DNA of 48,430 bases from NCBI GenBank assembly GCA_017409205.1, contig JAFQTF010000052.1, positions 1 through 48,430 on the forward strand. The letters run 5' to 3'. This DNA is from Oscillospiraceae bacterium. GTDB taxonomy: Bacteria; Bacillota; Clostridia; Oscillospirales; Oscillospiraceae. Below are positions 32,280 to 40,970 of this stretch, one piece after another. The notes below the pieces were generated by a model. The model was given only the letters and a program-made list of their open reading frames with translations, ran no database searches and was not told where the DNA came from. Position 1 is the first letter of the stretch; every line of letters starts with the position of its first letter. The translations under genes were made by a program, and so were the position numbers.

Positions 32280-33338
32280 TTACTTAAAAAGGAAAACAAT
32301 GTCCTTGAACATGATGATACCCATAAGACCCAGCAGTGCGATCATTCCAACACCATGCAGATAGCCTTCATACTTGGGATCGATCTTTCTTCGGGTAACT
32401 GCTTCCACTGCAGTGGTAATCAGCAGACCCACGATGCGTCCGCCGTCCAGAGCCGGAACCGGCAGCAGATTCATCACTGCCAGATTGATGGCCAGGAAGG
32501 CGCCAATATACAAAAGATTCAGCAACGCGTCAAGGGATGTGGGAGATTTTTCCGCAGTTTCCGACATCATCTGCACGATGCCCACAGGACCGGACATATC
32601 CGCAAGTCCTGCCTGACCAGACAGCAGCATCTGCAGGCTGAGCCGCACCATACGGACAGTGTCCAGAGACTGCATCCAGGCATACTGCACTCTGTCCGCC
32701 ACAGTCATCTTCTGCAGCGTAAAATTCATGCCGTACATCATCTGTTTTGTTCCATCCGGAGCCACAGCTTCATGGCGCTCCATGAAGAAATCCTCAAGAA
32801 CCACCCTCTCTCCGTTCCGGTCCACCACAAGGTCGTGGACATCACTGGGATTCAGGCTCATCAGCAGGGAAAAATCCGAAAATACATAGATCTTTTCTCC
32901 ATCCACTTCCAGGATCCTGTCTCCGGTCTGGAGGCCGTTTTCCTCATTCAGCGTGGAATACTCCGTGAAGCTTTCGATCACAGGTGCAGCGGCCTCCGTC
33001 ATCGGCAGGTATACAAGAACCATCAGAATAACGCCAACGACAAAATTCATAGCTGCGCCGGCAATGAGGATGATGAAGCGCTTCCACCAGGCTGCTTTGT
33101 CAAAGGCTCTGGGATTATCGCTGCCGCCATCCTCTCCCTCCATGGCACAGTAGCCGCCAATGGGGATGGTACGCACCGCATACAGGGTCTCCCCCACCTG
33201 CTTTTTCCAGATGGCAGGGCCCATGAACAGCGAAAACTCATTGACCTGTACGCCGGACAGCTTGGCTGCCGCAAAATGGCCCAGTTCGTGTACAAAAATC
33301 AGAATACTGAACAGAAGAATTGCAAAAAGAATGCTCAT
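32280..33338 (-). CDS. rseP: RIP site-2 zinc protease, RseP/RasP
   Basis: 352 aa. The N-terminal helix carries H17-E-L-G-H21, and the C-terminal NLLPVPALDGGRI supplies the LDG zinc ligand. A PDZ domain sits between (about residues 110-200; ENGLQTGDRILEVDGEKI). Four helices in all. It cleaves membrane-bound substrates such as anti-sigma factors and signal-peptide remnants. AAGG precedes the ATG. It starts 12 nt after dxr. Confidence 0.95.
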   Translation of the reverse strand: MSILFAILLFSILIFVHELGHFAAAKLSGVQVNEFSLFMGPAIWKKQVGETLYAVRTIPIGGYCAMEGEDGGSDNPRAFDKAAWWKRFIILIAGAAMNFVVGVILMVLVYLPMTEAAAPVIESFTEYSTLNEENGLQTGDRILEVDGEKIYVFSDFSLLMSLNPSDVHDLVVDRNGERVVLEDFFMERHEAVAPDGTKQMMYGMNFTLQKMTVADRVQYAWMQSLDTVRMVRLSLQMLLSGQAGLADMSGPVGIVQMMSETAEKSPTSLDALLNLLYIGAFLAINLAVMNLLPVPALDGGRIVGLLITTAVEAVTRRKIDPKYEGYLHGVGMIALLGLMGIIMFKDIVFLFK

Positions 33339-33350
33339 AGAATGCCTTTC

Positions 33351-34505
33351 TTAGGGATTTGCCAGTTTCCGCACAGCCTCGCGGGCCAGGCGGTCAGTCT
33401 CCAGAATCTCTTCCAGAGTGGGGTTTTGGATAAATCGAACCGCATCCACCGCATTGCTGACCAGCCGGTAGATGTCGTAGAAGCCGATTTCGTCCCGCAG
33501 ATACATGGCAACGGCTTCTTCATTGGCGCCATTCATGGCGGGGCATGCAGTTCCGCCCATCTTTGCACAGCGGAAGGCCAGCGCCAGGCAGGGGAAGTTT
33601 TCGGTATCGGGCTTACTGAAAGTCAGACTGCCGCAGTTTAAGAGGTCCAGTCCCTCCACCGGGCAGGGGATCCGCTCCGGATAGGTCAGTGCCAGCTGAA
33701 TGGGCAGACGCATATCGGGGGTACCCATCTGGGCCATAACGGCGCCATCCACAAATTCCACCATAGAGTGAACGATACTCTGCCGGTGGATCACAACATC
33801 CACCTGTTCCAGAGGCATCCGGTACAGGCGCATGGCCTCGATGACCTCCAGGCCTTTGTTCATCAGCGTGGAGCAGTCGATGGTGATCTTGGCACCCATC
33901 TTCCAGTTGGGGTGCTTCAGGGCATCGGCCTTCGTCACCTTCTGCAGCTGCTCCTTCGTCATGCCAAAGAAGGGTCCGCCGGAGCAGGTCAGGATCAGGC
34001 GTCTGACCTCTCTTCTGTCACCGCTGCCCATGAGACACTGGAAAATGGCGGAATGCTCGGAGTCCACGGGAATGATCTCCACACCGTACTTCTCCGCCTG
34101 GTCCATCACCAGTTCACCGGCACAGACCAGCGTCTCCTTGTTGGCAAGGCCAATGCGCTTGCCTGCCCGGATGGCAGCCAAAGTGGGCTTCAGGCCCACC
34201 ATACCCACCACTGCAGTAATGACGCAGTCGGCACCAGGAATGGTGGCCGCTTCGATCAGGCCTTCCTCTCCCCAGTTTACCCGAATGGGCAGATCCTTAA
34301 TCTCCCGGGCAAGGGCCTCGGCAGCCTCCCGGGTAGCCATAACAGCCAGTTCCGGCCGGAACTGACGACACTGCTGTGCCAAAAGTTCCACGCTGGTTCC
34401 GGCTGTCAATGCCGCCACCTTCACTTCCGGCAGACGGCTGATAATATCCAGGCTCTGCCGGCCGATGGAGCCGGTAGAGCCAAGAATGGAAATATAGTTT
34501 TTCAT
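33351..34505 (-). CDS. dxr: 1-deoxy-D-xylulose-5-phosphate reductoisomerase
   Basis: 384 aa. It converts DXP to MEP with NADPH, first committed step of the MEP pathway. Motifs: ILGSTGSIGRQSLD (nucleotide binding), GLANKETLVCAGELV, PVDSEHSAIFQCL (metal/substrate), and LTCSGGPF. The C-terminal domain is intact. It starts 1 nt after the cdsA stop, so tight coupling. Confidence 0.97.
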   Translation of the reverse strand: MKNYISILGSTGSIGRQSLDIISRLPEVKVAALTAGTSVELLAQQCRQFRPELAVMATREAAEALAREIKDLPIRVNWGEEGLIEAATIPGADCVITAVVGMVGLKPTLAAIRAGKRIGLANKETLVCAGELVMDQAEKYGVEIIPVDSEHSAIFQCLMGSGDRREVRRLILTCSGGPFFGMTKEQLQKVTKADALKHPNWKMGAKITIDCSTLMNKGLEVIEAMRLYRMPLEQVDVVIHRQSIVHSMVEFVDGAVMAQMGTPDMRLPIQLALTYPERIPCPVEGLDLLNCGSLTFSKPDTENFPCLALAFRCAKMGGTACPAMNGANEEAVAMYLRDEIGFYDIYRLVSNAVDAVRFIQNPTLEEILETDRLAREAVRKLANP

Positions 34506-34506
34506 A

Positions 34507-35322
34507 TTACATCACCACAGGGGCCAGCAGCAGCAGGGCTTCCATCAGAGGAGCCACCATCATCATGGAATCAAAACGATCCAGGACGCCGCCGTGACCG
34601 GGAATCAGATTGCCATAATCCTTGATGCCGGTCTGACGCTTGATAATGGAGAAGCAGAGGTCTCCAAAAACACCGCACAGGGATCCCAGCAGACCATACA
34701 GCAGCGCAAGGCCGTAGTTCACGGTAAACTGAGGAAATGCCAGATCAATAATCAGGATGTAGATCAGCATGCCCACCATGGCAGATGCCACACCGCCCAG
34801 AGCACCTTCAATGGTCTTGTTGGGGCTGACCACAGGCGCCAGCTTATGACGGCCGTACTTCAGACCCACAAAATAGGCGCCGGCATCCGAAAGGAAAGCC
34901 ACCACAAAGGGGATCAGGATCACATAACGGCCGGTAGTCATAATCAGGATCCGCACCAGGCTGCTCAGCAGGAAGGGCACAATGGCACCTGCCACATAGC
35001 ACATGGCCAGCATCTCGATACGTACCTTCACATGGTCCATCATCATCTCAGAAAACAGCACGATGGTGTAGATCATCAGGCCGATCAGCAGCCAGGCATG
35101 AACTGCACCGGCGTGGCTCCACATCACAACGGCAAAGGCCATGATGGAGGCATAGATCACCAGTCTCGGATGTTTCACCAGATGGGTACGGTACAGCAAT
35201 TCGTAGGAACCAATAGACATCAGCACCGCAAAAATAACAGCAGCAAACATCTTGGGTGCCCAGAGCACCAGAATAAACAGGAGCGGCACCAGTACAGCTG
35301 ACGCAATAATTCGGGTCTTCAT
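34507..35322 (-). CDS. cdsA: Phosphatidate cytidylyltransferase
   Basis: 271 aa, about eight helices. It makes CDP-diacylglycerol from phosphatidate and CTP in the membrane. The C-terminal CdsA signature is complete: SIIKRQTGIKDYGNLIPG, then HGGVLDRFDS with the metal-binding Asp residues. VSPNKTIEGALGG is also typical. It lies 6 nt after uppS. Confidence 0.96.
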   Translation of the reverse strand: MKTRIIASAVLVPLLFILVLWAPKMFAAVIFAVLMSIGSYELLYRTHLVKHPRLVIYASIMAFAVVMWSHAGAVHAWLLIGLMIYTIVLFSEMMMDHVKVRIEMLAMCYVAGAIVPFLLSSLVRILIMTTGRYVILIPFVVAFLSDAGAYFVGLKYGRHKLAPVVSPNKTIEGALGGVASAMVGMLIYILIIDLAFPQFTVNYGLALLYGLLGSLCGVFGDLCFSIIKRQTGIKDYGNLIPGHGGVLDRFDSMMMVAPLMEALLLLAPVVM

Positions 35323-35328
35323 ATCTCT

Positions 35329-36048
35329 TTACGTTCCTCCAAACCGGCGGTTGCGCCGGTGATATTCTGCGATGGCCTCATCCAAATCGCTGGGGCTGAA
35401 GTCCGGCCACAGGACATTCATAAACACGTATTCCGAATAAGCGGACTGCCACAGCAGGAAATTACTGGTACGCTTCTCTCCGGAAGGGCGGATAATCAGT
35501 TCAGGATCCGGGACACCGGCAGAATACAGGTAATCCGACAGGATTTCCTCAGTCAGTTCCTCCGGCTGTCTGTTGCCGGCTGCCACATCCTGCGCAAACC
35601 GGCGTGCTGCCTGAACGATCTCGTCCCGGCCGCCGTAATTCAGGCAGAAATTCACCTGAACATCGTAATCGGTAGAGCGGCTTTCCGCATCGCGGCACAG
35701 CTTCTGCAGTTCCGGACTCAGCTTGCTCAGATCACCAAAGAAGCGGAAGCAGACCTTATTTTTCTCCATATCCTGCAGCGCTTCTTCCAGATACCGGCGA
35801 AGCAGGCGCATAATGCCTGCCACCTCATCGGCAGAGCGCTTCCAGTTTTCCGTGGAGAAGGCATAGACAGTCAGATACTCCACACCCAGAGTCCGGCAAT
35901 AATTCGCAATACGGCGGAAACTTTCCGCACCTGCAGCATGGCCGGCAGTACGGGGCAGTCCCCGCTGCTTTGCCCAGCGCCCGTTGCCATCCATAATGAT
36001 GGCAATATGTCGGGGCGGCGCCGGTTTGTTTGTCTCGGTTGGTGCCAA
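35329..36048 (-). CDS. uppS: Isoprenyl transferase (undecaprenyl diphosphate synthase)
   Basis: 239 aa if read from TTG at 36048, with GAGGTG 6 nt upstream. An open frame continues to an ATG at 36144 and would add a Pro-rich 32-aa extension not typical of UppS; its GGAG is 10 nt away, so that start is less likely. Cis-prenyl transferase motifs: IAIIMDGNGRWA (catalytic Asp20), AFSTENWKR, VNFCLNYGGRDEIV and PELIIRPSGEKRTSNFLLWQSAYSE. It builds the C55 lipid carrier for cell-wall synthesis. Confidence 0.93.
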   Translation of the reverse strand: MAPTETNKPAPPRHIAIIMDGNGRWAKQRGLPRTAGHAAGAESFRRIANYCRTLGVEYLTVYAFSTENWKRSADEVAGIMRLLRRYLEEALQDMEKNKVCFRFFGDLSKLSPELQKLCRDAESRSTDYDVQVNFCLNYGGRDEIVQAARRFAQDVAAGNRQPEELTEEILSDYLYSAGVPDPELIIRPSGEKRTSNFLLWQSAYSEYVFMNVLWPDFSPSDLDEAIAEYHRRNRRFGGT

Positions 36049-36181
36049 TGGGCACACCTCTTTCTTTGCATATTGAGAGTTTGGAGTCAGCGGCCGTGGC
36101 GTCGGCTGCGCCGGCAATTCAATTGACAGTCGCAGGCCGTACATTCACTGCACACTCCACGCGCAAAACTCCACATTGGAA

Positions 36182-36736
36182 TCAGATGGACATCAGTTCC
36201 TTTTCCTTGGCGGCCAGAGCAGCATCCACCTTCTTGATCATCTTGTCCAGCAGATCCTGCAGATCCTTTTCTGCCTTCTTCTGGTCATCCTCGGTGATCT
36301 CGGAGTTCTTCTTCAGCTTCTTGACATAGTCCATGCCATCGCGGCGGATGTTGCGCATAGCCACCTTGGCTTCCTCGGAATACTTCTTGACCTGCTTGGC
36401 CAGATCCTTACGGCGCTCCTCCGTCAGCTGGGGGAACACCAGCCGGATGACGCGGCCGTCGTTCTGGGGGTTGATACCCAGATCAGAGGTCTGAATGGCC
36501 TTCTGGATATCCTTCAGCAGCTTGGTGTCCCAGGGCTGGATCACCAGAGTACGGGCATCGGGGGTAGAAATGGTAGCGACACCGTTCAGGGGAGTCTCAC
36601 TGCCATAGTATTCCACAGTGATGCGGTCCAGAACCTTTGCATTGGCGCGGCCGGCGCGGACAGCGCCGAATTCCTCTTCCAGATGGAGCAGAGCCTTGTC
36701 CATTCTTCTTGCATAATCCTTAAAATCAACGGCCAT
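36182..36736 (-). CDS. frr: Ribosome recycling factor
   Basis: 184 aa, as expected. Three-helix bundle with the LEEEFGAVRAGRANAKVLDRITVEYYGSETPLN and the C-terminal VRNIRRDG-like MRNIRRDGMDYVKKL. It splits post-termination ribosomes with EF-G. GGAGGA sits 8 nt before the ATG. It is 45 nt after pyrH and 133 nt before uppS; the gap to uppS holds no other gene or clear promoter. Confidence 0.97.
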   Translation of the reverse strand: MAVDFKDYARRMDKALLHLEEEFGAVRAGRANAKVLDRITVEYYGSETPLNGVATISTPDARTLVIQPWDTKLLKDIQKAIQTSDLGINPQNDGRVIRLVFPQLTEERRKDLAKQVKKYSEEAKVAMRNIRRDGMDYVKKLKKNSEITEDDQKKAEKDLQDLLDKMIKKVDAALAAKEKELMSI

Positions 36737-36781
36737 TGTATTGTCCTCCTAAAAATGAATTAGATAATGGAAATGGTTTTC

Positions 36782-37510
36782 TCAGTTTGTGACGGTGGTG
36801 CCGATCTTTTCACCCCGGACCACCCGGACGATGCTGTTTTCCTCAGCCAGGCCAAAGCAGACCATAGGCATATTATTATCCATCGCCAGCGCCATGGCAG
36901 TGACGTCCGTGGCCTTCAGTCCCTGTTCCAGGACTTCATTATAGGTCAGGCTGTCATACTTCACAGCGGTGGGATCCTTCTTGGGGTCGGCAGAATAGAT
37001 GCCGTCTATGTTCTTGGCCATCAGCACGGCGTCAGCCTCGATCTCCACACCCCGCAGAACTGCGCCGGTATCGGTGGAGAAATAGGGATTGCCGGTGCCT
37101 GCGGCGAAGAGCACAACCTTCCCCTCGTTCAGGTAGCGGTTTGCGGTATCCCGGGTAAAGTACTCGGCAAACTTGTTCATTTCCACAGCGGTAAGTACCC
37201 GGGCATCCATGCCATGTTCGCACAGGGCATCCGCCACAGCAATGGCATTCATAACGGTGGCCAGCATACCCATGGCATCGGCATGGCTGCGCTGCATCTT
37301 GCCGGAGCCGTTTTTCACACCCCGCCAGAAGTTGCCGCCGCCGATGACCAGACCCACCTGAACGCCCAGATCCACACACTCCTTGATGGATGCGCAGACA
37401 GCATTGATCTTGTCAAAATCCAAGCCGAAGCCATCGCCGGCTGCGGTTTTTTCACCCAGAGCCTCGCCGCTGACCTTCAGCAGAATACGCCTGTATTTGA
37501 TTTCGGACAA
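36782..37510 (-). CDS. pyrH: UMP kinase
   Basis: 242 aa. Amino-acid-kinase fold: RILLKVSGEALGE, GLVIGGGNFWRG, FAAGTGNPYFSTDT. It phosphorylates UMP to UDP. The only usable start is TTG at 37510, because an in-frame TGA lies three codons upstream and no ATG intervenes. AGGAG is 9 nt upstream. It is the first gene of the cluster and has its own promoter; rpsB-tsf, its usual upstream neighbours, are not there. Confidence 0.95.
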   Translation of the reverse strand: MSEIKYRRILLKVSGEALGEKTAAGDGFGLDFDKINAVCASIKECVDLGVQVGLVIGGGNFWRGVKNGSGKMQRSHADAMGMLATVMNAIAVADALCEHGMDARVLTAVEMNKFAEYFTRDTANRYLNEGKVVLFAAGTGNPYFSTDTGAVLRGVEIEADAVLMAKNIDGIYSADPKKDPTAVKYDSLTYNEVLEQGLKATDVTAMALAMDNNMPMVCFGLAEENSIVRVVRGEKIGTTVTN

Positions 37511-37547
37511 ATGATATCACTCCTAATCTCTATTCATATCCTTTCCT

Positions 37548-37576
37548 ATTTTAATATAAGATAGCCGAATTGACAA
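37548..37576 (-). promoter_or_regulatory. Sigma-A promoter of the pyrH-polC cluster
   Basis: On the minus strand: TTGTCA (37576-37571), 17 bp, TAAAAT (37553-37548); start near 37541. The AT-rich stretch beyond it (37577-37690) shows no other gene. Confidence 0.8.
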
Positions 37577-37691
37577 CCCAAAAATTTAAGAATTGAAAAA
37601 TAGTTTTACAAAAATTCACATATTTAGTGATAGTGTACATTTTTTCCTTTGGAGGATTGTGGAAAAAATAGGCCTGGGGTCTTATTTTCTG

Positions 37692-37720
37692 TTGCAAAAA
37701 AACATTCGTTGGGGTATAAT
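37692..37720 (+). promoter_or_regulatory. Sigma-A promoter of glnS
   Basis: TTGCAA (37692-37697), 17 bp, TATAAT (37715-37720). The leader is only about 37 nt, too short for a T-box. Confidence 0.85.
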
Positions 37721-37763
37721 GGCTTATTATTGGAAAAACACAAATGAGAGGATGTATCTTTAG

Positions 37764-39443
37764 ATGGCTGAAATCACTGAAAGCAAAAATTTCATCCACG
37801 CTTTTATCGATGAGGACATTGCCGAAGGCGGTCAGTACGCCGGCAAGACTGTCCACACCCGCTTCCCCCCGGAACCCAACGGCTACCTGCACATCGGCCA
37901 CTGCAAAGCCCTGATCATCGACTTCGGTACCGCCGAAAAGTACAACGGCCTGTGTAACCTCCGCATGGACGACACCAATCCCACCAAGGAAGATGTGGAA
38001 TTTGTCGAAGCCATCAAGGAAGATATCCACTGGCTGGGTTTTGACTGGGGCGACCGGTTCTTCTACGGTTCCGACTATTTTGAGAAGGACTACGAATATG
38101 CCGTGGAGCTGATCAGGAAGGGTCTGGCCTACGTCTGCGAGCTGACCCCCGATCAGTTCAAGGAATATCGCGGCGATCTGAACACCCCCGCCATCTCTCC
38201 TTACCGGGATCGACCCATTGAGGAAAGCCTGGATCTGTTCGCCCGGATGCGCAATGGTGAATTCGAGGACAACAAGTACACCCTGCGCGCCAAGATCGAT
38301 CTGGCCTCCGGCAACTTCAATATGCGCGACCCCGTCATCTACCGTATCCGCCACATGCACCATCACCGTCAGGGCGACAAATGGTGCATCTATCCCATGT
38401 ATGACTTTGCCCACCCCATCCAGGATGCTCTGGAAGGCATCACCCATTCCCTGTGCTCCCTGGAGTTTGAGAACCACCGTCCCCTGTATAACTGGGTTGT
38501 GGAAAACGTCTCCGTGCCCCACCGTCCCCGTCAGATCGAGTTCGCCCGTCTGGGCATCGACCACACCGTGCTGTCCAAGCGCAAGCTGAGAAATCTGGTG
38601 GAGAACGGCTATGTCTCCGGCTGGGATGATCCCCGCATGCCCACCCTCTGCGGTCTGCGCCGCCGGGGCTACACCCCCGCCTCCATCCGCAACTTCTGCG
38701 ACCGTGTCGGCGTTGCCAAGAGCCCCAACACCATTCCCTATGCCTTCCTGGAGTTCTGCCTGCGGGAAGATCTGAATGAGACTGCACAGCGTGTCATGGC
38801 TGTACTGAAGCCCGTGAAGCTGACCATCACCAACTACCCCGAAGGTCAGACTGAGACCATGGTGGTGGAAAACAACCCCAACCGGCCTGAGGACGGTACC
38901 CGCGAGATCACCTTCTCCCGGAATCTGTGGATCGAAGCCGATGACTTCCTGGCACAGCCCATCCCCAAGTATAAGCGTCTGTACCCCGATGGCCCCGAGT
39001 GCCGCCTGAAGGGCGCCTATCTCATCAAGTGCACCGGCTGCGTCACCGATGAGAACGGTAACGTAGTGGAAGTTCTGGCCACCTACGACCCCGAATCCAG
39101 AGGCGGTGACCCCGCCGATGGCCGCAAGGTCAAGGGTGCAACCATCCACTGGGTGGATGCCGGAACCGCAGTGGACGCCGAGATCCGTCAGTACAGCAAT
39201 CTGTTCGACGATCCCGATCCCGATGCTGCAGGCAAGGACTATCTCAGCTGCCTGAACCCCAACTCTCTGGAAGTCCTCACCGGCTGCAAGGTGGAAGCTT
39301 CCCTGGCTGATGCCAAGGCACCCGCAAGCTACCAGTTCATGCGTCTGGGCTACTTCTGCCCCGACAGCAAGGACTCTTCTCCTGAGCATCTGGTATTCAA
39401 CCGCAGTGTCAGCCTGAAGGATTCCTTCAAGCCCGGCAAGTAA
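37764..39443 (+). CDS. glnS: Glutamine--tRNA ligase
   Basis: 559 aa. Class I synthetase that charges tRNA-Gln directly. PPEPNGYLHIGHCKA has the HIGH motif (residues 43-46), and VLSKRKL is the KMSKS equivalent. The N-terminal catalytic and C-terminal beta-barrel domains are complete, giving the size of a plain GlnRS without the YqeY extension found in some bacteria. Many Firmicutes lack GlnRS and use GatCAB, so its presence is notable. GAGAGGA is 11 nt before the ATG. Confidence 0.96.
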   Translation: MAEITESKNFIHAFIDEDIAEGGQYAGKTVHTRFPPEPNGYLHIGHCKALIIDFGTAEKYNGLCNLRMDDTNPTKEDVEFVEAIKEDIHWLGFDWGDRFFYGSDYFEKDYEYAVELIRKGLAYVCELTPDQFKEYRGDLNTPAISPYRDRPIEESLDLFARMRNGEFEDNKYTLRAKIDLASGNFNMRDPVIYRIRHMHHHRQGDKWCIYPMYDFAHPIQDALEGITHSLCSLEFENHRPLYNWVVENVSVPHRPRQIEFARLGIDHTVLSKRKLRNLVENGYVSGWDDPRMPTLCGLRRRGYTPASIRNFCDRVGVAKSPNTIPYAFLEFCLREDLNETAQRVMAVLKPVKLTITNYPEGQTETMVVENNPNRPEDGTREITFSRNLWIEADDFLAQPIPKYKRLYPDGPECRLKGAYLIKCTGCVTDENGNVVEVLATYDPESRGGDPADGRKVKGATIHWVDAGTAVDAEIRQYSNLFDDPDPDAAGKDYLSCLNPNSLEVLTGCKVEASLADAKAPASYQFMRLGYFCPDSKDSSPEHLVFNRSVSLKDSFKPGK

Positions 39444-39448
39444 GATTT

Positions 39449-39481
39449 ATGGCCGCATCCAACCGGATGCGGCCATTTTTT
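39449..39481 (+). terminator. Terminator of glnS
   Basis: Twelve-bp perfect stem (39449-39460 with 39465-39476), AACC loop, followed by T6. Confidence 0.93.
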
Positions 39482-39515
39482 ACACTTTTTTCATACACTG
39501 GTTTTCAGGATTTAC

Positions 39516-39521
39516 TATAAT
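39516..39521 (+). promoter_or_regulatory. -10 box of the DUF975 operon
   Basis: TATAAT, 32 bp before the chosen start. The -35 region is weak (ATACAC at 17 bp). Confidence 0.5.
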
Positions 39522-39552
39522 GAAGCTGAAAGAAGAAAAAGGAGGTATGTGT

Positions 39553-40251
39553 ATGGACATGGACGAACGGAACACCCGCGCCATTGCCCGGGAAAAGATC
39601 CGGGGTAATTGGGGCAAATCGGTGCTGGCAGGTTTCCTGGCTTACTGGCTGGGTGGTCTGATTGCCGGGACCAACAGCATCAACCTGAATATCCTTGAAG
39701 ATGTTTCGGAATCCCTTCCTGCGGAAGTTCTGAGAATTATTCTGATTTTACTTTTCTTTATAGTATTGATCGCTCTGGTGAACTTCATCATTGGCGGCAC
39801 CATTCAGCTGGGCTATGCCAGATTTCTTTTGAATCAGCACGATGGAAAGAACTATTCTGTCAAAGATCTGTTTTCCCAGTTTCACCGGTTTGGCACCGGC
39901 TTTTCCCAGGCCTTTCTGACAAGCCTTTACGTCATTCTGTGGACAATGCTTTTCATCGTTCCCGGACTTATCAAGGCATACAGCTATGCCATGACTCCCT
40001 TTATTCTGGCAGACCACCCGGAAATGACCGCAGACGAAGCCATCACCGCTTCCCGGAACCTGATGGATGGTCACAAAGGTGAACTGTTTGTTTTGGGACT
40101 GAGCTTTTTCGGATGGAACCTGCTGTGTGTCTTCACGCTCGGCATTGCCAGCCTGTGGGTCACGCCCTACATCAACGCTGCCTATGCTGCTTTCTACCGC
40201 AAACTCACTGCTGCCCCCCAGCAGCTTCCCACCGGTTATGAGGAGGTATAA
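39553..40251 (+). CDS. DUF975 family membrane protein, copy 1
   Basis: 232 aa from the ATG at 39553 (GGAGGT 6 nt upstream). DUF975 features: N-terminal AIAREKIRGNWGKSVLAGFLA, the central IIGGTIQLGYARFLLNQHDGKNYSVKDLFSQFHRFGTGF, then SYAMTPFILADHPEMTADEAITASRNLMDGHKGELF. Five or six helices. Function unknown; possibly membrane-stress or lipid-related. It is followed at 2 nt by a paralogue; the GGAGGTATAATTATG of copy 2 overlaps its end. Confidence 0.9.
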   Translation: MDMDERNTRAIAREKIRGNWGKSVLAGFLAYWLGGLIAGTNSINLNILEDVSESLPAEVLRIILILLFFIVLIALVNFIIGGTIQLGYARFLLNQHDGKNYSVKDLFSQFHRFGTGFSQAFLTSLYVILWTMLFIVPGLIKAYSYAMTPFILADHPEMTADEAITASRNLMDGHKGELFVLGLSFFGWNLLCVFTLGIASLWVTPYINAAYAAFYRKLTAAPQQLPTGYEEV

Positions 40252-40253
40252 TT

Positions 40254-40955
40254 ATGGATTTTTCTGAACTGCGTTTTCAGGCCCGGGAGGGGCTTCGGGG
40301 CCGCTGGGCTCAGGCCATTGGTGTAGCCGTTGTGGCATGGATCCTGGGCGGCACACTGGTGGGTGCCGGCTTTCTGCCCCAGTTCAGCTATCATTTCCGG
40401 GGTGATGATTTCACTCTGGATGAGCTGATCCAGGCCTTCACCACCTTAAGTTCCCAATGCGGAAATACCACCATCACCCTGAATCTGCTGTCTCTGGCCC
40501 AGCTGATCCTGGGTGGTGCTGTTCAGCTGGGCTATGCCCGGATCCTGCTGAAGCAGCATGATAAAAAGGATTCCGCCTTTGACGAGCTTTTCTCCCAGTT
40601 CCACCGGTTCGGCCAGGGCTTTGCCCAGAAATTCCTGCGCTCCCTTTACAGCTTCCTGTGGGGTCTGCTGTTTATCATCCCCGGCTTTGTGAAGTCCTAC
40701 AGCTACGCCATGACCCCCTTTATCATGGCAGACCATCCCAACCTCACCGCATCCCAGGCAATCCGCCGCTCTCAGGAGCTGATGAATGGCTACAAGCTGG
40801 AACTGTTCGTTCTGCGGCTGACCTTCATCGGCTGGGATATTCTGGCCGCTATGACCTTCAACCTGGGCCATCTGGTTCTGAATCCCTACAAAAATGCAGC
40901 CGAAGCTGCTTTCTACCGCCGGATCGCCGGTTATCCCCGAATCACTGTGGAATAA
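40254..40955 (+). CDS. DUF975 family membrane protein, copy 2
   Basis: 233 aa. It matches copy 1 along the length, for example ILGGAVQLGYARILLKQHDKKDSAFDELFSQFHRFGQGF and YSYAMTPFIMADHPNLTASQAIRRSQELMNGYKLELFVL. The N-terminal third differs more. A tandem duplication with divergence; the two may form a heteromer (inference). It has a strong Shine-Dalgarno within copy 1's last codons. Confidence 0.9.
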   Translation: MDFSELRFQAREGLRGRWAQAIGVAVVAWILGGTLVGAGFLPQFSYHFRGDDFTLDELIQAFTTLSSQCGNTTITLNLLSLAQLILGGAVQLGYARILLKQHDKKDSAFDELFSQFHRFGQGFAQKFLRSLYSFLWGLLFIIPGFVKSYSYAMTPFIMADHPNLTASQAIRRSQELMNGYKLELFVLRLTFIGWDILAAMTFNLGHLVLNPYKNAAEAAFYRRIAGYPRITVE

Positions 40956-40970
40956 AAAAGGAGGATCATC

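Noticed and set aside
37752-37763. Three-codon ORF (ATG TAT CTT TAG) abutting the glnS start
   Set aside because: It sits right on the Shine-Dalgarno, with no spacing for initiation; probably chance.
37721-37763. T-box riboswitch upstream of glnS
   Set aside because: The leader is only about 37 nt, too short to hold the specifier stem and antiterminator.
37551-39389. 612-codon minus-strand frame opposite glnS
   Set aside because: Shadow of the high-GC3 glnS gene. Its translation is dominated by Gly, Val and Gln, and it runs into the AT-rich pyrH promoter.
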